Shown: positions 45,045 through 54,285 of the stretch, in pieces
Numbering within the stretch: the first letter of the stretch is position 1
Layout of the letters: the number at the start of each line of letters is the position of its first letter
Assembly: GCF_023516435.1 (NCBI RefSeq)
Contig: NZ_CP097332.1
Coordinates: 3,844,001 to 3,908,000 of the forward strand
From: Jatrophihabitans telluris
GTDB taxonomy: Bacteria > Actinomycetota > Actinomycetes > Mycobacteriales > Jatrophihabitantaceae
Direction: 5' to 3'
Length of the DNA: 64,000 bases
Made by a program: the position numbers and the translations under genes
Notes under the pieces: generated by a model
Databases searched by the model: none
The model's input: the letters and a program-made list of their open reading frames with translations, nothing else
Told to the model about the DNA's origin: nothing

Positions 45045-45974
45045 ATGGAATTGCGCCAACTCGAGCACTTCGTGGCGGTCGCCGACGAGCGGCACTTCAC
45101 CCGTGCGGCCGAGGCCCTGTCCATTTCGCAGTCCGGACTGTCGGCCTCGATCCGCGCGCTGGAACGCGAACTGCACACCAACCTCTTCGTGCGCAACACC
45201 CGACGCGTGGAACTGACCGAGGCCGGCCGGGCGCTACTGCTGGAGTCACGCAGGACACTGGCCAGCGCCAACGCCGCCCGGGACGCGGTGGCCGCGGTTC
45301 AGGGCTTGCTGCGGGGCTCGCTGTCGGTCGGCGCGGAGCAGTGCATCGGGGTGGACGTGCCGAGCCTGCTCGCGCGATTCCGCGCGGCCTACCCGGGCGT
45401 CGAAATCGCGCTGCGCCAGGCCGGATCGACCTGGCTGCAGGAGGAACTGCTCGCGGGACGGCTCGACGTGGCCTTCGTGGCCAGTTCCGGGCAGCCGGTG
45501 GACGGGCTGACCCTGATGCCGCTGACGGCCGAGCCGATGGTGCTGGTGTGTCACCCTCAGCACCGACTCGCCGGCCGCAAGCAGGTCGGCGTGGCCGAGC
45601 TGCGCGACGAGACGTTCGTCGACTTCCACCCGGAATGGGGCGCCCGGGTCATCAGCGACGCCGCGTTCGCAACGGCGGGAGTGCATCGTCCGGTGACGCT
45701 CGAGGTCAACGACGTCCACACGTTGCTGGATCTCGTCCTGCACGACATGGGCATCGCGCTCGTCCCCAAGCCGATCGCGGCCAAGAAGGCCGCAAAGTTG
45801 GCGGTGGTCCCGGTCAGGCCCGGTGAGGCCGACCCGTGGCAGGTCTCCATCGCGGTGCCGGCCGGGGAGGCCATCAGCCTGGCCGCGAAAGCATTCGCGA
45901 CGATGGTCCCGGGCCGATCGACCAAACGGATCATCGCCGCCCCGGTCCAGCCGGTCACGACTCAGACCCGGTAG
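45045..45974 (+). CDS. LysR-family transcription regulator
   Basis: 309 residues from ATG 45045 (MELRQLEHFVAVADERHF). N-terminal winged helix (FTRAAEALSISQSGLSASIRALE, LFVRNTRRVELTEAG) and a periplasmic-binding-type effector domain (SLSVGAEQCIG, LDVAFVASSG, GMGIALVP-like DMGIALVPKPIA). Probably regulates the divergent aldo/keto reductases and itself. Confidence 0.93.
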   Translation: MELRQLEHFVAVADERHFTRAAEALSISQSGLSASIRALERELHTNLFVRNTRRVELTEAGRALLLESRRTLASANAARDAVAAVQGLLRGSLSVGAEQCIGVDVPSLLARFRAAYPGVEIALRQAGSTWLQEELLAGRLDVAFVASSGQPVDGLTLMPLTAEPMVLVCHPQHRLAGRKQVGVAELRDETFVDFHPEWGARVISDAAFATAGVHRPVTLEVNDVHTLLDLVLHDMGIALVPKPIAAKKAAKLAVVPVRPGEADPWQVSIAVPAGEAISLAAKAFATMVPGRSTKRIIAAPVQPVTTQTR

Positions 45975-46154
45975 CGCCGGTCCACGGCGCCGCGGAAACC
46001 GGACGGAGCGGCAACGATCTGACACTCCGTAGTCGGATCGAGAGCGGCGCACGTCACAAGTTTTGACTACTAGCGGTAACAAAACGTGGATGCTAGTTTC
46101 GTGTTAACTCGCGTAGCAAGGATGCTACAAGGCGGGACAGACACGGAGCGTCAC

Positions 46155-49100
46155 ATGAATAGCGTCACGGGGATGGACAACGACCGCTCGTCACGGCGGA
46201 CTCGGGTACTGAGCGTCATTGCGGCCGTCACGATGGTGGTCGGGGTTTTCTCCGTCGCGGGGCCGGCCGACGCGAGTACGAGCGATACGGCGACTGCGCC
46301 GGCGTCGGCCGCTGCCGCCAGCCCCCTTCCTGCGGTTCCCAGCCAGGCGACGACCGGAGTCCAACTCGAAGACCTGTGCGGGACAGCCGCCCCGGGACGT
46401 GCGCAATGCCTGGGCGTCCGGCAGGTGCCGGCCGTCGGCGCGGGCACTTCCGCTCACGCCGCGACGGTCAATCCCTCCTACAACCCCGGCGGTCTGAGCC
46501 CGGCCAACCTGATCGACGCCTACAAGCTCGACGCCACCAAGGGAGTCGGGCAGACGGTGGCGATCATCGACGCCTACGACGCTCCGCACGCCGAGGCCGA
46601 TCTTTCCGTCTACCGCACTCAGTACGGCCTGCCGGCGTGCACGACGGCCAACGGATGCTTCAGCAAGATCAATCAGGCCGGCAACGCCGGACCGTTGCCT
46701 GTCTACAACGGTGGCTGGGCGGGCGAGATCGCGCTTGACCTCGACATGGTTTCGGCGATCTGCCCGCAGTGCAACATCCTGCTTGTCGAGGCATCCAGCT
46801 CGTACCTGAGCGATCTCGGGACCGCCGTCGACACCGCGGTCCGGCTCGGTGCGAAGTTCGTCTCGAACAGCTACGGCGGTGGCGATTCCGCTGGAGCGAA
46901 CAGCGACTCGCACTACAACCACCCGGGGGTGGCGATCACAGTGAGCACCGGCGACAGCGGCTACGGCGTCAGCTACCCGGCCAGCTCGCCGTATGTGACG
47001 GCGGTCGGCGGGACCAGCCTGGTCTCTGCCACCAACAGCCGTGGCTGGTCGGAGACCACCTGGTCGGGCGCGGGCAGCGGTTGCTCCTACAACGCCAGCA
47101 AGCCGACTTTCCAGAATTCGGTTGCCACCGCTTGCAGCACCCGCGCGGTCGCAGACGTGTCCGCCGTCGCGAACCCCTACACCGGAGTCGCCGTCTACAA
47201 CGGCGGCTGGGGGGTTTACGGCGGGACCAGCGCCTCGGCGCCGATCATCGCGGCGACCTACGCCCTGGCCGGCACCCCCGGCAGCACCGACTACCCCAAC
47301 AGCTATCCCTATGCGCACTCCGACCAGCTCTTCGACGTGACGGCCGGTACGAACGGCAGCTGTGGGGGCAAGGTGTGGTGCGCGGCTGGTGTCGGTTGGG
47401 ACGGCCCCACCGGGCTGGGTACTCCGGACAGCGCGGCCGGACTGAGCGCGACGGGAACCGTCTCCGGATTTCCCGGTCGGTTCAGCGCAAGCGCTACTGT
47501 CCCCAGCCCGGCAATCGCCGGCCTGCCCATCCAGGCTCACGTAACGCCGGCCCTTCCCGAGAACGATTCGCTCGCCGGCGTGACGTGGAAATCGGGCCGT
47601 GCTGACTGCACCTTCAACTCCACGACGGCGCTCGACCCGATCCTGACCTGCAACGCCGGAACCACCACGGCGACGACGGTGACGGTCACGGCCAAGGACG
47701 TCGCCGGAGCCAGCAAGGTCATCACGCTGCCGCTGACGTTCGACACCAGCTCCGCGCTGCGCTCGGTCACCATCGGCGCCGGTGTCACCGGCCAGAGCTC
47801 CAGCTCGCAGAGCGTCTGCACGAACCTGGCCACACCGGTCTCGGCGACGGTCGTCGACACCGCCACCGGGTCGGCGGTCAAGGGCCTGGCTCTGGCTTTC
47901 ACCCGACAGGCCGGATCGACGGCCGCGACCACCTTCGGCGGCAGGACGACCGGTGCCGACGGTGCGATCACGGCAACGCTTGCCACCGCCACCACCACGG
48001 TGCTGGGGGCCAAGACCAGCGCAGCCGGCCGCTTCAGCGCGGGAGCCGCGACCTCGGTGTCGGTCGTTCCCACCAGGTGCACGCCGACTCTGACGGCGGT
48101 TGCTGACCGCACGAGCACCTACTACGGCGACCCGGTCACGGTGACGGGAACGTTGACTCGCGATCTGAACGGGACCGCGATCCCCGTCGCCGGCGCCAAG
48201 GTCCAGATCCTCAGCACGGTCAACGGTCGGGCGTCGATCCTGGCCACGGCCACGACGGCGGGCAACGGCACCTTCGGTATCACCGTGAAGCCGACCGTCT
48301 CGGCCGTGCTCAGCGCGTACCTGCCCGCCTCCAGCTCGTGGTCGGCCGCCAGCGCTGGCCTGGGCACCCTCGCGGTGTCGCTGCCCAACACCACGCTCAC
48401 CGGCTCGCTGCCGGCCACCGACGTGGGCTACGGGGACGCGGTCACGGTGTCCGGCAGCCTGCTCAGGGATGCCGGCGGCAACCTGACCGGAGTGTCGCGA
48501 GGCGCGGTTTCGATCATCGACACCCCGACGACTGGGCGTGCGGTAACCCTCGCGACCGCAGCGGCGGCCGCCAACGGAACGTGGTCGGTTGCCGTGCACC
48601 CAACCCTGACGGGCCAGATCAGCGCGGTCTACGCAGGAGCGGCTGGGCAACCAGCTGCCCGGATCTCCCTCGCCGCGATGACCGTCGGGACCTGGAACAC
48701 CGCAGTCACCCTCTCCACGCAGAACAGCCAGCAGCTCGCGGGCGCGAAGAACCTGGTCAGCGGCACCGTCGCCCGGACCTACGGCGGAACAACATCGGCG
48801 GCGCCGAGCGTGTTGGTGAAGGTCATCCTGAACACGACGAGTGGCAAGAGCCTGCTTCTGGGCTCGGTGAAGTCGGCAGCCAACGGGACGTATTCGATGC
48901 AGGTCGCGCCCAAGGAGACCGGCAACCTCGTCGCCCAGGTGAGCAACGTGCCGGGCTACACGGCGGCCAGTTCCGGCACCGACGCGGTCACCGTCACGAC
49001 TCGGGTCAGCACGGTCGCACCGCGGACGGTGACGGCCGGACAGTCCTTCAGCGTCCGCGCGGCCATCTCCGAGAAGCGGAGAGCGCTGGTCACGGTGCAA

Positions 49101-49286
49101 CTGCTCAACGGCAGGCGGTGGATCGTTCTCAGCACCCGCCTCACCGCTTCGGCAGGCACCGTCCGAGTCGCACTGCCGGGACTCTCGGCAGGCAGGCACC
49201 TGCTTCGGGTGCTGGTCAGCGGCGACCGGAGAGGCAAGTCCGGTCACAGTGCCTGCTTCGTGGTCATGGTTCGCAAGGCGGTCTGA
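46155..49286 (+). CDS. Secreted sedolisin-type (S53) serine-carboxyl protease with C-terminal Ig-like repeats
   Basis: 1043 residues from ATG 46155 after GGAGCG; in-frame starts further upstream would lengthen the signal region. Signal peptide RRTRVLSVIAAVTMVVGVF...ADAS. Catalytic residues can be placed: Glu191 and Asp195 (GEIALDLD), oxyanion Asp267 (STGDSG) and Ser359 (GGTSASAPI). The region between signal and protease is only about 80 residues, too short for the usual prodomain. After residue 430 come Thr/Ala/Val-rich repeats of 95-105 residues (GDPVTVTGTLTRD, GDAVTVSGSLLRD, NLVSGTVARTYGG), beta-sandwich domains likely to bind surfaces. Lies between the two halves of the tad locus; role with pili unproved. 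Confidence 0.85.
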   Translation: MNSVTGMDNDRSSRRTRVLSVIAAVTMVVGVFSVAGPADASTSDTATAPASAAAASPLPAVPSQATTGVQLEDLCGTAAPGRAQCLGVRQVPAVGAGTSAHAATVNPSYNPGGLSPANLIDAYKLDATKGVGQTVAIIDAYDAPHAEADLSVYRTQYGLPACTTANGCFSKINQAGNAGPLPVYNGGWAGEIALDLDMVSAICPQCNILLVEASSSYLSDLGTAVDTAVRLGAKFVSNSYGGGDSAGANSDSHYNHPGVAITVSTGDSGYGVSYPASSPYVTAVGGTSLVSATNSRGWSETTWSGAGSGCSYNASKPTFQNSVATACSTRAVADVSAVANPYTGVAVYNGGWGVYGGTSASAPIIAATYALAGTPGSTDYPNSYPYAHSDQLFDVTAGTNGSCGGKVWCAAGVGWDGPTGLGTPDSAAGLSATGTVSGFPGRFSASATVPSPAIAGLPIQAHVTPALPENDSLAGVTWKSGRADCTFNSTTALDPILTCNAGTTTATTVTVTAKDVAGASKVITLPLTFDTSSALRSVTIGAGVTGQSSSSQSVCTNLATPVSATVVDTATGSAVKGLALAFTRQAGSTAATTFGGRTTGADGAITATLATATTTVLGAKTSAAGRFSAGAATSVSVVPTRCTPTLTAVADRTSTYYGDPVTVTGTLTRDLNGTAIPVAGAKVQILSTVNGRASILATATTAGNGTFGITVKPTVSAVLSAYLPASSSWSAASAGLGTLAVSLPNTTLTGSLPATDVGYGDAVTVSGSLLRDAGGNLTGVSRGAVSIIDTPTTGRAVTLATAAAAANGTWSVAVHPTLTGQISAVYAGAAGQPAARISLAAMTVGTWNTAVTLSTQNSQQLAGAKNLVSGTVARTYGGTTSAAPSVLVKVILNTTSGKSLLLGSVKSAANGTYSMQVAPKETGNLVAQVSNVPGYTAASSGTDAVTVTTRVSTVAPRTVTAGQSFSVRAAISEKRRALVTVQLLNGRRWIVLSTRLTASAGTVRVALPGLSAGRHLLRVLVSGDRRGKSGHSACFVVMVRKAV

Positions 49287-49318
49287 GGGCCTGAAGGCGA
49301 AAACCGCCGCATAGCGAG

Positions 49319-50134
49319 TCATCGCGCCACACCGTTCCACGCCGGACCCGCGACACCGATGACGACCGGAAGCACGCCAAGACACAGGAACGCCGGAAGT
49401 TGGCACAGTCCCAACGGCAGCAGAGTCCAGACACCCGACCGACGCGCTCGGACGACCGCGTCGAGTTCCGCCTTCGACCGCAAGCGGGCCGCCTCGGCCC
49501 GCAACGCGCCGGCCAGGCGTGCTCCGCTCTGGGCGCACCTGATCGCGGCGGTGGCCACCCCCGCGAGACCGTCATCGTCGAACAGGGCCGACCAGGCCGT
49601 GCGGGGCTCGGCACCGAGCCGTAGCAGGCGGCCAACGAGCCGGAACGGCTCGATCGCACGTTGTAATGCGAGGACGTCGATCGCCGGGAGCCGGTGCCGC
49701 GCGCCGGGGGCGGCCCGGTCGACGGCGTCCGCGACAGCCAGCAACGCCCGATCCACCGGCGCGCCCGACTGGACCACCGCGGCGGTGAGTTCCAGCACCG
49801 CGGCCACGGCCCAGTCTGCCAACGGCTCCGGCCTGGCGCTGCGCGCGTGAAGCCGCCTGAACCCAACCGCAGCGCACAGCCCGGCCAGACCGCCGACGGC
49901 CAGGGCGATCGGGCCCGAGGCGACGGAACCGGCCAACCCGAGCGGAGCCAGGACAGCCAGAACCGTCATGACCCGCGCCGCACGCCGGCCTCGCTCCGGA
50001 ATCACGGCCGCCGACGCCGCCGCGCCGGTAACCGCCGGATCCGAGCCGACGGCCCGAAGCGCCCACCGCCGCCGCCCGGACCCCTTGGGAAGAAGCAGGA
50101 GCGCGGCCGTCAGGGTGAGCAGGGTGGTCGTCAT
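49319..50134 (-). CDS. TadC-like type II/IV secretion membrane protein (T2SSF)
   Basis: 271 residues from ATG 50134, which overlaps the TadB stop (ATGA). GspF/TadC domain with the helix AVAAVLELTAAVVQSGAPVDRALL, the second half ARLAGALRAEAARLRSKAELDAVVRARR and a last membrane helix LPLGLCQLPAFLCLGVLPVVIG. Homologue: Rv3657c. Part of the inner-membrane platform of the Flp pilus. Confidence 0.87.
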   Translation of the reverse strand: MTTTLLTLTAALLLLPKGSGRRRWALRAVGSDPAVTGAAASAAVIPERGRRAARVMTVLAVLAPLGLAGSVASGPIALAVGGLAGLCAAVGFRRLHARSARPEPLADWAVAAVLELTAAVVQSGAPVDRALLAVADAVDRAAPGARHRLPAIDVLALQRAIEPFRLVGRLLRLGAEPRTAWSALFDDDGLAGVATAAIRCAQSGARLAGALRAEAARLRSKAELDAVVRARRSGVWTLLPLGLCQLPAFLCLGVLPVVIGVAGPAWNGVAR

Positions 50135-51030
50135 CGCGCCACCCGCGCGGCAAGGGCCCGACACCACGCCGACCCGGCCAGAGCAAGACCTACCCCCGAC
50201 GCGAGCATCGCCGTGCCGGCCGGGGTGTGGAGCAGCAGGGAGACGGGGTGGGCGCCCAGCCCGGCGCCCATGACGAGCCCCACCAGCGGCAGACCTGCCA
50301 GCAGGGCGGCGGAAGCACGCGCTCCTGACACCGCCTCCTGAGCGACTCGGCGAACCTCGGCGTCGCCATCCAGGGACCGGCGTAGCCCGGCGAGAACCTC
50401 CGAGGCCGAGGCACCGGTGGCGAGACTCACCCGCAGCGCGACGCCGACCACCTGTTCCGCGCGGTCCTCGCCCGTGAACGCGGCACCCGGATCCCGGCCG
50501 ACCTCGGCGCGGGCGGCGGCATCGGCGAAGCGTTCACGCAGTGGCCCCGCAGTTTCGGCTGCGGCAGCGAAGGCCACCGGAAACGAAGCCCCCGCCTGCA
50601 GCTCGTCCTCGACCGCGGCCAGCCCGACCACGAGGGCCCGACGCCGCTGCAACACCAGTCGTTCCTGGTGGCGGCCGACGATCCCGGACCTCAGCCGGAG
50701 CAAGCCGATGATCAGCAGCAACGCCGGGACCACACCCACGGCCAATCCGAGGCAACCGAGCAGGACCGGTGGCCAGCGCGGCTGGATCAGCGTGGCCACG
50801 AGACCTGACCGCGGCGCCTGGGCGACCGGCCGCCCCACGCCCGCCGAACCGCTGCTCGATCCAGCGCCGGCCGAAGTGGCGACCGAAGTGGCCGTCGACG
50901 TCGCGGTCGGCGAGCGCGACTGGCCAGCGCCGGGCAGACGATCGCGTTCACTCAGCCAGCGCAGCCGATCCGGCGAGCCAGGCGCGGCCATCACGACGAC
51001 GGCCGCCAGCACGAGGGCCAGCGCCGTCAC
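50131..51030 (-). CDS. TadB-like type II/IV secretion membrane protein (T2SSF)
   Basis: 299 residues, GTG start overlapping the ATPase stop. N-terminal helix, a Ser/Thr/Ala-rich segment (about 40-65), then two helices and the F domain (AAVEDELQAGASFPVAFAAAA, SLATGASASEVLAGLRRSL, VAQEAVSGARASAALLAGLPL). Homologue: Rv3658c. Works with TadC as the platform on which the ATPase acts. Confidence 0.87.
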   Translation of the reverse strand: MTALALVLAAVVVMAAPGSPDRLRWLSERDRLPGAGQSRSPTATSTATSVATSAGAGSSSGSAGVGRPVAQAPRSGLVATLIQPRWPPVLLGCLGLAVGVVPALLLIIGLLRLRSGIVGRHQERLVLQRRRALVVGLAAVEDELQAGASFPVAFAAAAETAGPLRERFADAAARAEVGRDPGAAFTGEDRAEQVVGVALRVSLATGASASEVLAGLRRSLDGDAEVRRVAQEAVSGARASAALLAGLPLVGLVMGAGLGAHPVSLLLHTPAGTAMLASGVGLALAGSAWCRALAARVAR

Positions 51031-52223
51031 GACAACAGCTCCGGCACGGTGTCGTCTTGGCGCCCCCGCTCTCGCAACAGACGCCGCAACGCCCTCGCCC
51101 TCGGACCGGGACCGTCGGCCATGGACCAGACCAGGTTGGCGCCTGGCGCTTCGCCCGGCTGTGGGGCCAGCGCGATCTCACTCACCTCTCGTAGCCCGGA
51201 GCCGGCCCGCCGGAGATGGACCAGCAATTCGATCGCGCTGGCCGTCTGGGCCTGGAGCACGTCGGCCGGCATACCGCCGAGGGCAGCCAGGGCCACGAGG
51301 CGGGACGGCACGTCCCGCGTGGAATTGGCGTGCACGGTCGCCGCGCCGCCGGCATGGCCGGTGTTCAGAGCGGCGAGCAGTTCGATCATCTCCGCCCCTC
51401 TGAACTCGCCGACCACGACCCGATCGGCACGCATTCGCAGCGACTGCCGGACCAGTTCGGCGAGGTCGATCGCCCCACTGCGTTCGATGTTGGCCGAGCG
51501 GGTCACCAAGGAGACGACGTGCGGATGATCGACGGCGAGTTCGCGGGCGTCTTCGATGGTCACGATGCGTTCCCGCGGGCCGGCCTCGGCCAGCAGCGCG
51601 GCGAGCAAGGTCGTCTTGCCGGTGCCGGTACCGCCGCTGAGCAACAAGCTCAGGCGCGCGCCGACGCAGGCCCGGAGCAGGTCGGCGACGCCGGGAGCCA
51701 TCATGCCGGCCGCGTCCAGGTCCCCCAATCGCCAACGCCGGCGGGCCACGATCCGCAGGGACAGGGTCGGAACGGCGGCCACCGGAGGCAGCACCGCATG
51801 CAGCCGCGTGCCGTCGGCAAGGACGGCGTCGACGAACGGGCTCGAGTCGTCGAGTCGTCGCCCGCACGATGCGGCCAGCCGACACGCCAGGGCCCGGACG
51901 GCCTCCTGGGTGCTGAATCGGACCTCGGCGCGAGTCAGGCCCGATCCGTCGTCCACCCAGACCTGCTCGGCACCGTTGACAAGCACATCGGTCGTGCCCG
52001 GCCGCTCGAGCAGTGGCTGCAAAACGCCTGCGCCGGAGAATTCCGCGGCGAGCGCGCCCGACAGCTCGGCGATCGACAACGAGTCGACCACCAGCCCCGA
52101 GCTGCGTTGCGCGATCTGCGCGGTGGCGACGCGATCGAAGGCCGCATCGGGCGCGCCACGGGCCAGTTCCGTGCGCACCCGATCGACCAACCGGTCACCG
52201 CCCGCCGTTTCGGCCGCACTCAT
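51027..52223 (-). CDS. tadA: TadA/CpaF-type pilus assembly ATPase
   Basis: 398 residues from ATG 52223, overlapping the Ssd-like stop. N-terminal domain with TTDVLVNGAEQVWVDDGSG; Walker A SGGTGTGKTT; Asp box TIEDARELA; Walker B region LRMRADRVVVGEFRGAE; His box NTGHAGGAATVHAN. Hexameric motor of the tad (Flp) pilus. Homologue: Rv3659c. Earlier in-frame starts (52547) overlap the Ssd gene and are rejected. Confidence 0.93.
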   Translation of the reverse strand: MSAAETAGGDRLVDRVRTELARGAPDAAFDRVATAQIAQRSSGLVVDSLSIAELSGALAAEFSGAGVLQPLLERPGTTDVLVNGAEQVWVDDGSGLTRAEVRFSTQEAVRALACRLAASCGRRLDDSSPFVDAVLADGTRLHAVLPPVAAVPTLSLRIVARRRWRLGDLDAAGMMAPGVADLLRACVGARLSLLLSGGTGTGKTTLLAALLAEAGPRERIVTIEDARELAVDHPHVVSLVTRSANIERSGAIDLAELVRQSLRMRADRVVVGEFRGAEMIELLAALNTGHAGGAATVHANSTRDVPSRLVALAALGGMPADVLQAQTASAIELLVHLRRAGSGLREVSEIALAPQPGEAPGANLVWSMADGPGPRARALRRLLRERGRQDDTVPELLS

Positions 52224-53020
52224 GCCGCTCGCCCGTCGGGGTGGGCTAGGCCTGCCAGCGTCGCCAGCCGCCGGGTCTCGCGGCGCAGACCGGCCACCGA
52301 CAACCCGTCCGGATGGGAACAGGCGGGGTCGTAGGGGACGGCGCCCAGCACGGACAGCCCCAGCGCCTCGCCGATTCGATCGAGCGGAAGGGCTCGGCTG
52401 GTACCCCGCGCGACGACCCAGGACCTGGCCGGGTCGAGCGCGGCGGCCACGAGCGCGCTGGCCGTCACCGCACGGACTTCGGCCGCAGTGACCAGTACGA
52501 CGCTGTCGCACAAGCTGAGACATCGTTCGCGCAGCTCCGAAGGCCAACGCGGAACATCCAGCACGACCAGCGCCGCCCGCCGGGCTGATCGGGTGATCTG
52601 CTCCACGTCGCCGGCGGCGATCGGCGCGGCCGTGTCCGCCGCCAGGAAGCTCACGCCCCGCCAGCGCGGCAGGGTCTCGAAGAGTAACTCCGGCGCCAGC
52701 TCACCGCCGCGGAGGCGGACCTGGCGCCAGCGCGGGCCTGCTGTCCGCTCCGCCCCGAGCAGGACGTCGATGCCACCGCCGATCGGGTCGCAGTCGAGCA
52801 GGAACGCCCCCGGCCGTACTCCTGACTGCACCTCGGCTCCGGCCATCGCCGCCGCGCACGCGGCCACCACCGCCGCGAACGTGCTGGCCCCGGCACCCCC
52901 GCACCCTGCGATCACGCCCACGACCGGGCCCCCGGCCGCCGCCGGGCCCACGCCCACGACCGGGCCCCCCGCCACCACCGCGACCGAAGGTCCGGACCCC
53001 AATGCGTCGTTGCTCGTCAT
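52220..53020 (-). CDS. Ssd/CpaE-like ParA-family protein
   Basis: 266 residues from ATG 53020. After a Gly/Pro/Val-rich repeat (GPVVGV twice) the P-loop position reads GCGGAGAST, which lacks the Walker Lys, followed by FLLDCDPIGGGIDVLLG and LVVLDVPRWPSEL. Family of Rv3660c (Ssd, septum-site determining) and CpaE, which place tad machines in the cell. Loss of the Lys suggests binding without normal hydrolysis. First gene of the ssd-tadA-tadB-tadC run, all with 4-bp overlaps. Confidence 0.85.
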   Translation of the reverse strand: MTSNDALGSGPSVAVVAGGPVVGVGPAAAGGPVVGVIAGCGGAGASTFAAVVAACAAAMAGAEVQSGVRPGAFLLDCDPIGGGIDVLLGAERTAGPRWRQVRLRGGELAPELLFETLPRWRGVSFLAADTAAPIAAGDVEQITRSARRAALVVLDVPRWPSELRERCLSLCDSVVLVTAAEVRAVTASALVAAALDPARSWVVARGTSRALPLDRIGEALGLSVLGAVPYDPACSHPDGLSVAGLRRETRRLATLAGLAHPDGRAA

Positions 53021-53119
53021 GGAGCCAGTCAAAGGCCCGAGCGAGCAGCGAAAACCGGAAACCGGCCAACTGTGGATGACCGCCGAGGTTGTGGACAAGG
53101 CCATGGCTATCCTCGTCCA

Positions 53120-53917
53120 ATGGCCAGAGCAGCGGCATTCTTCGACCTGGACAAGACCATCATCGCCAAGTCGAGCACGCTCGCCTTCGGTCGTCCGTTC
53201 TACCAAGGCGGCTTGATCAATCGGCGCACGGTGCTGCGCAGCGCGTACGCCCAGTTCGTCTTCGCCCTCGCGGGCGCCGACGAGGACCAGATGGACCGGA
53301 TGCGCGATTACCTGACCGCGATGTGTGCCGGCTGGGATGTCCAGCAGATCCGCGACATCGTCAACGAGACCCTGCACGACATCATCGACCCGCTCGTCTA
53401 CGACGAGGCCGTGGAGCTCATCACCGAGCACAAGGCCGCGGGCCGCGACGTCGTGATCATCTCCTCCTCCGGGGACGAGGTGGTGAGGCCGATCGGCGAG
53501 ATGGTGGGCGCCGACCACGTCATCGCCACCCGGATGGTGGTCGAGGACGGCCGTTACACCGGCGAGATCGAGTACTACGCCTATGGTCCGAACAAGGCTC
53601 AGGGACTGCGCGAGCTCGCGGCCGAACGCGGCTACGACCTGCAGGACAGTTACGCCTATTCCGACTCGATCACGGATGCTCCCATGCTCGCCGAGGTCGG
53701 GCACCCCTTCGCCGTCAACCCCGACAAGGCGCTGCGCCGCCTGGCGACCGAGCGCGGTTGGCCGGTCCTGTCGTTCACGAACGCAGTCCCCTTACGCGAA
53801 AGGCTTTCCGGTCTCAAACCGCCGCGGGCGTCCACCACCGCGATCGTGGGCGCCGCGGTCGCCGGCGCCGCGGCGCTGAGCTGGTACGGCCACCTGCGAC
53901 GCCGTCACCTCGGTTGA
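53120..53917 (+). CDS. HAD-IB family phosphatase (SerB-like, Rv3661 family)
   Basis: 265 residues from ATG 53120. HAD motifs: FFDLDKT (Asp9, Asp11), ISSSGDEVVRPIGEMVG (motif II), Lys in NKAQGLRELA, and YAYSDSITDAPML (motif IV acids). A C-terminal Ala-rich helix followed by HLRRRHLG may be a membrane or basic anchor (about 238-265). Phosphoserine phosphatase-like fold; real substrate unknown. Divergent from the ssd gene, with the presumed Ms1-like RNA downstream as in mycobacteria. Confidence 0.88.
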   Translation: MARAAAFFDLDKTIIAKSSTLAFGRPFYQGGLINRRTVLRSAYAQFVFALAGADEDQMDRMRDYLTAMCAGWDVQQIRDIVNETLHDIIDPLVYDEAVELITEHKAAGRDVVIISSSGDEVVRPIGEMVGADHVIATRMVVEDGRYTGEIEYYAYGPNKAQGLRELAAERGYDLQDSYAYSDSITDAPMLAEVGHPFAVNPDKALRRLATERGWPVLSFTNAVPLRERLSGLKPPRASTTAIVGAAVAGAAALSWYGHLRRRHLG

Positions 53918-53965
53918 CTCAGGGCCCACCGGGCGCGTTTCCCACGACCAAATAAGGACAATCCC

Positions 53966-53994
53966 TTGCCTTTCCACAGGCGACGGCGTATCAA
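53966..53994 (+). promoter_or_regulatory. Sigma-70-type promoter in the Rv3661-Rv3662c gap
   Basis: TTGCCT (53966-53971), exact 17-nt spacer, TATCAA (53989-53994). One of the best housekeeping-type promoters in the window; reads into non-coding DNA, start expected near 54001. Confidence 0.6.
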
Positions 53995-54000
53995 TATGAG

Positions 54001-54265
54001 CACGAAGTCTTCGATCGGCTATGGCGGTCCAGCCCCCACCGGTCGTGGATTCCGCCAGTGAACGACCGGGTACCCACGCGGCGACGAAGCCACGCTGAAG
54101 GCTGACGGCTCGAGCCATAGGGCTTGCGACCGAACTGTCTAGAGGTACGCGCTTTGCTTAACCCGGGCGTTCACACGAGGGCATCGACGCGACGGTCCAC
54201 GAGGCCAACGCATCGGTGCCCTCGGCCGTGATCGGCCTTTCCGTTCGGCGACAATCGGCCTTCTC
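54001..54265 (+). ncRNA. Probable Ms1/MTS2823-like small RNA (ends approximate)
   Basis: The 368-bp gap between the HAD gene and the Rv3662c-family gene holds no credible protein gene. In M. tuberculosis the abundant RNA MTS2823 (Ms1 in M. smegmatis), which binds core RNA polymerase, is transcribed from exactly this gap in the HAD gene direction; a Streptomyces relative is known as scr3559. A strong promoter lies at 53966-53994. A GGCC...GGCC hairpin followed by TTTCC near 54222-54241 may be close to the 3' end. The call rests on synteny and promoter; I could not confirm the Ms1 fold by eye. Confidence 0.5.
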
Positions 54266-54285
54266 GCTCGGCGACATCGCCCAAG

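Noticed and set aside
46191-49538. A 1115-residue open frame on the minus strand opposite the protease
   Set aside because: No family pattern, very Arg-rich, and the opposite strand carries a signal peptide and complete S53 active site.
53792-54118. A 108-residue minus-strand frame in the HAD-Rv3662c gap
   Set aside because: It runs into the HAD gene, has no ribosome site and no family pattern; an RNA in the other direction explains the gap better.
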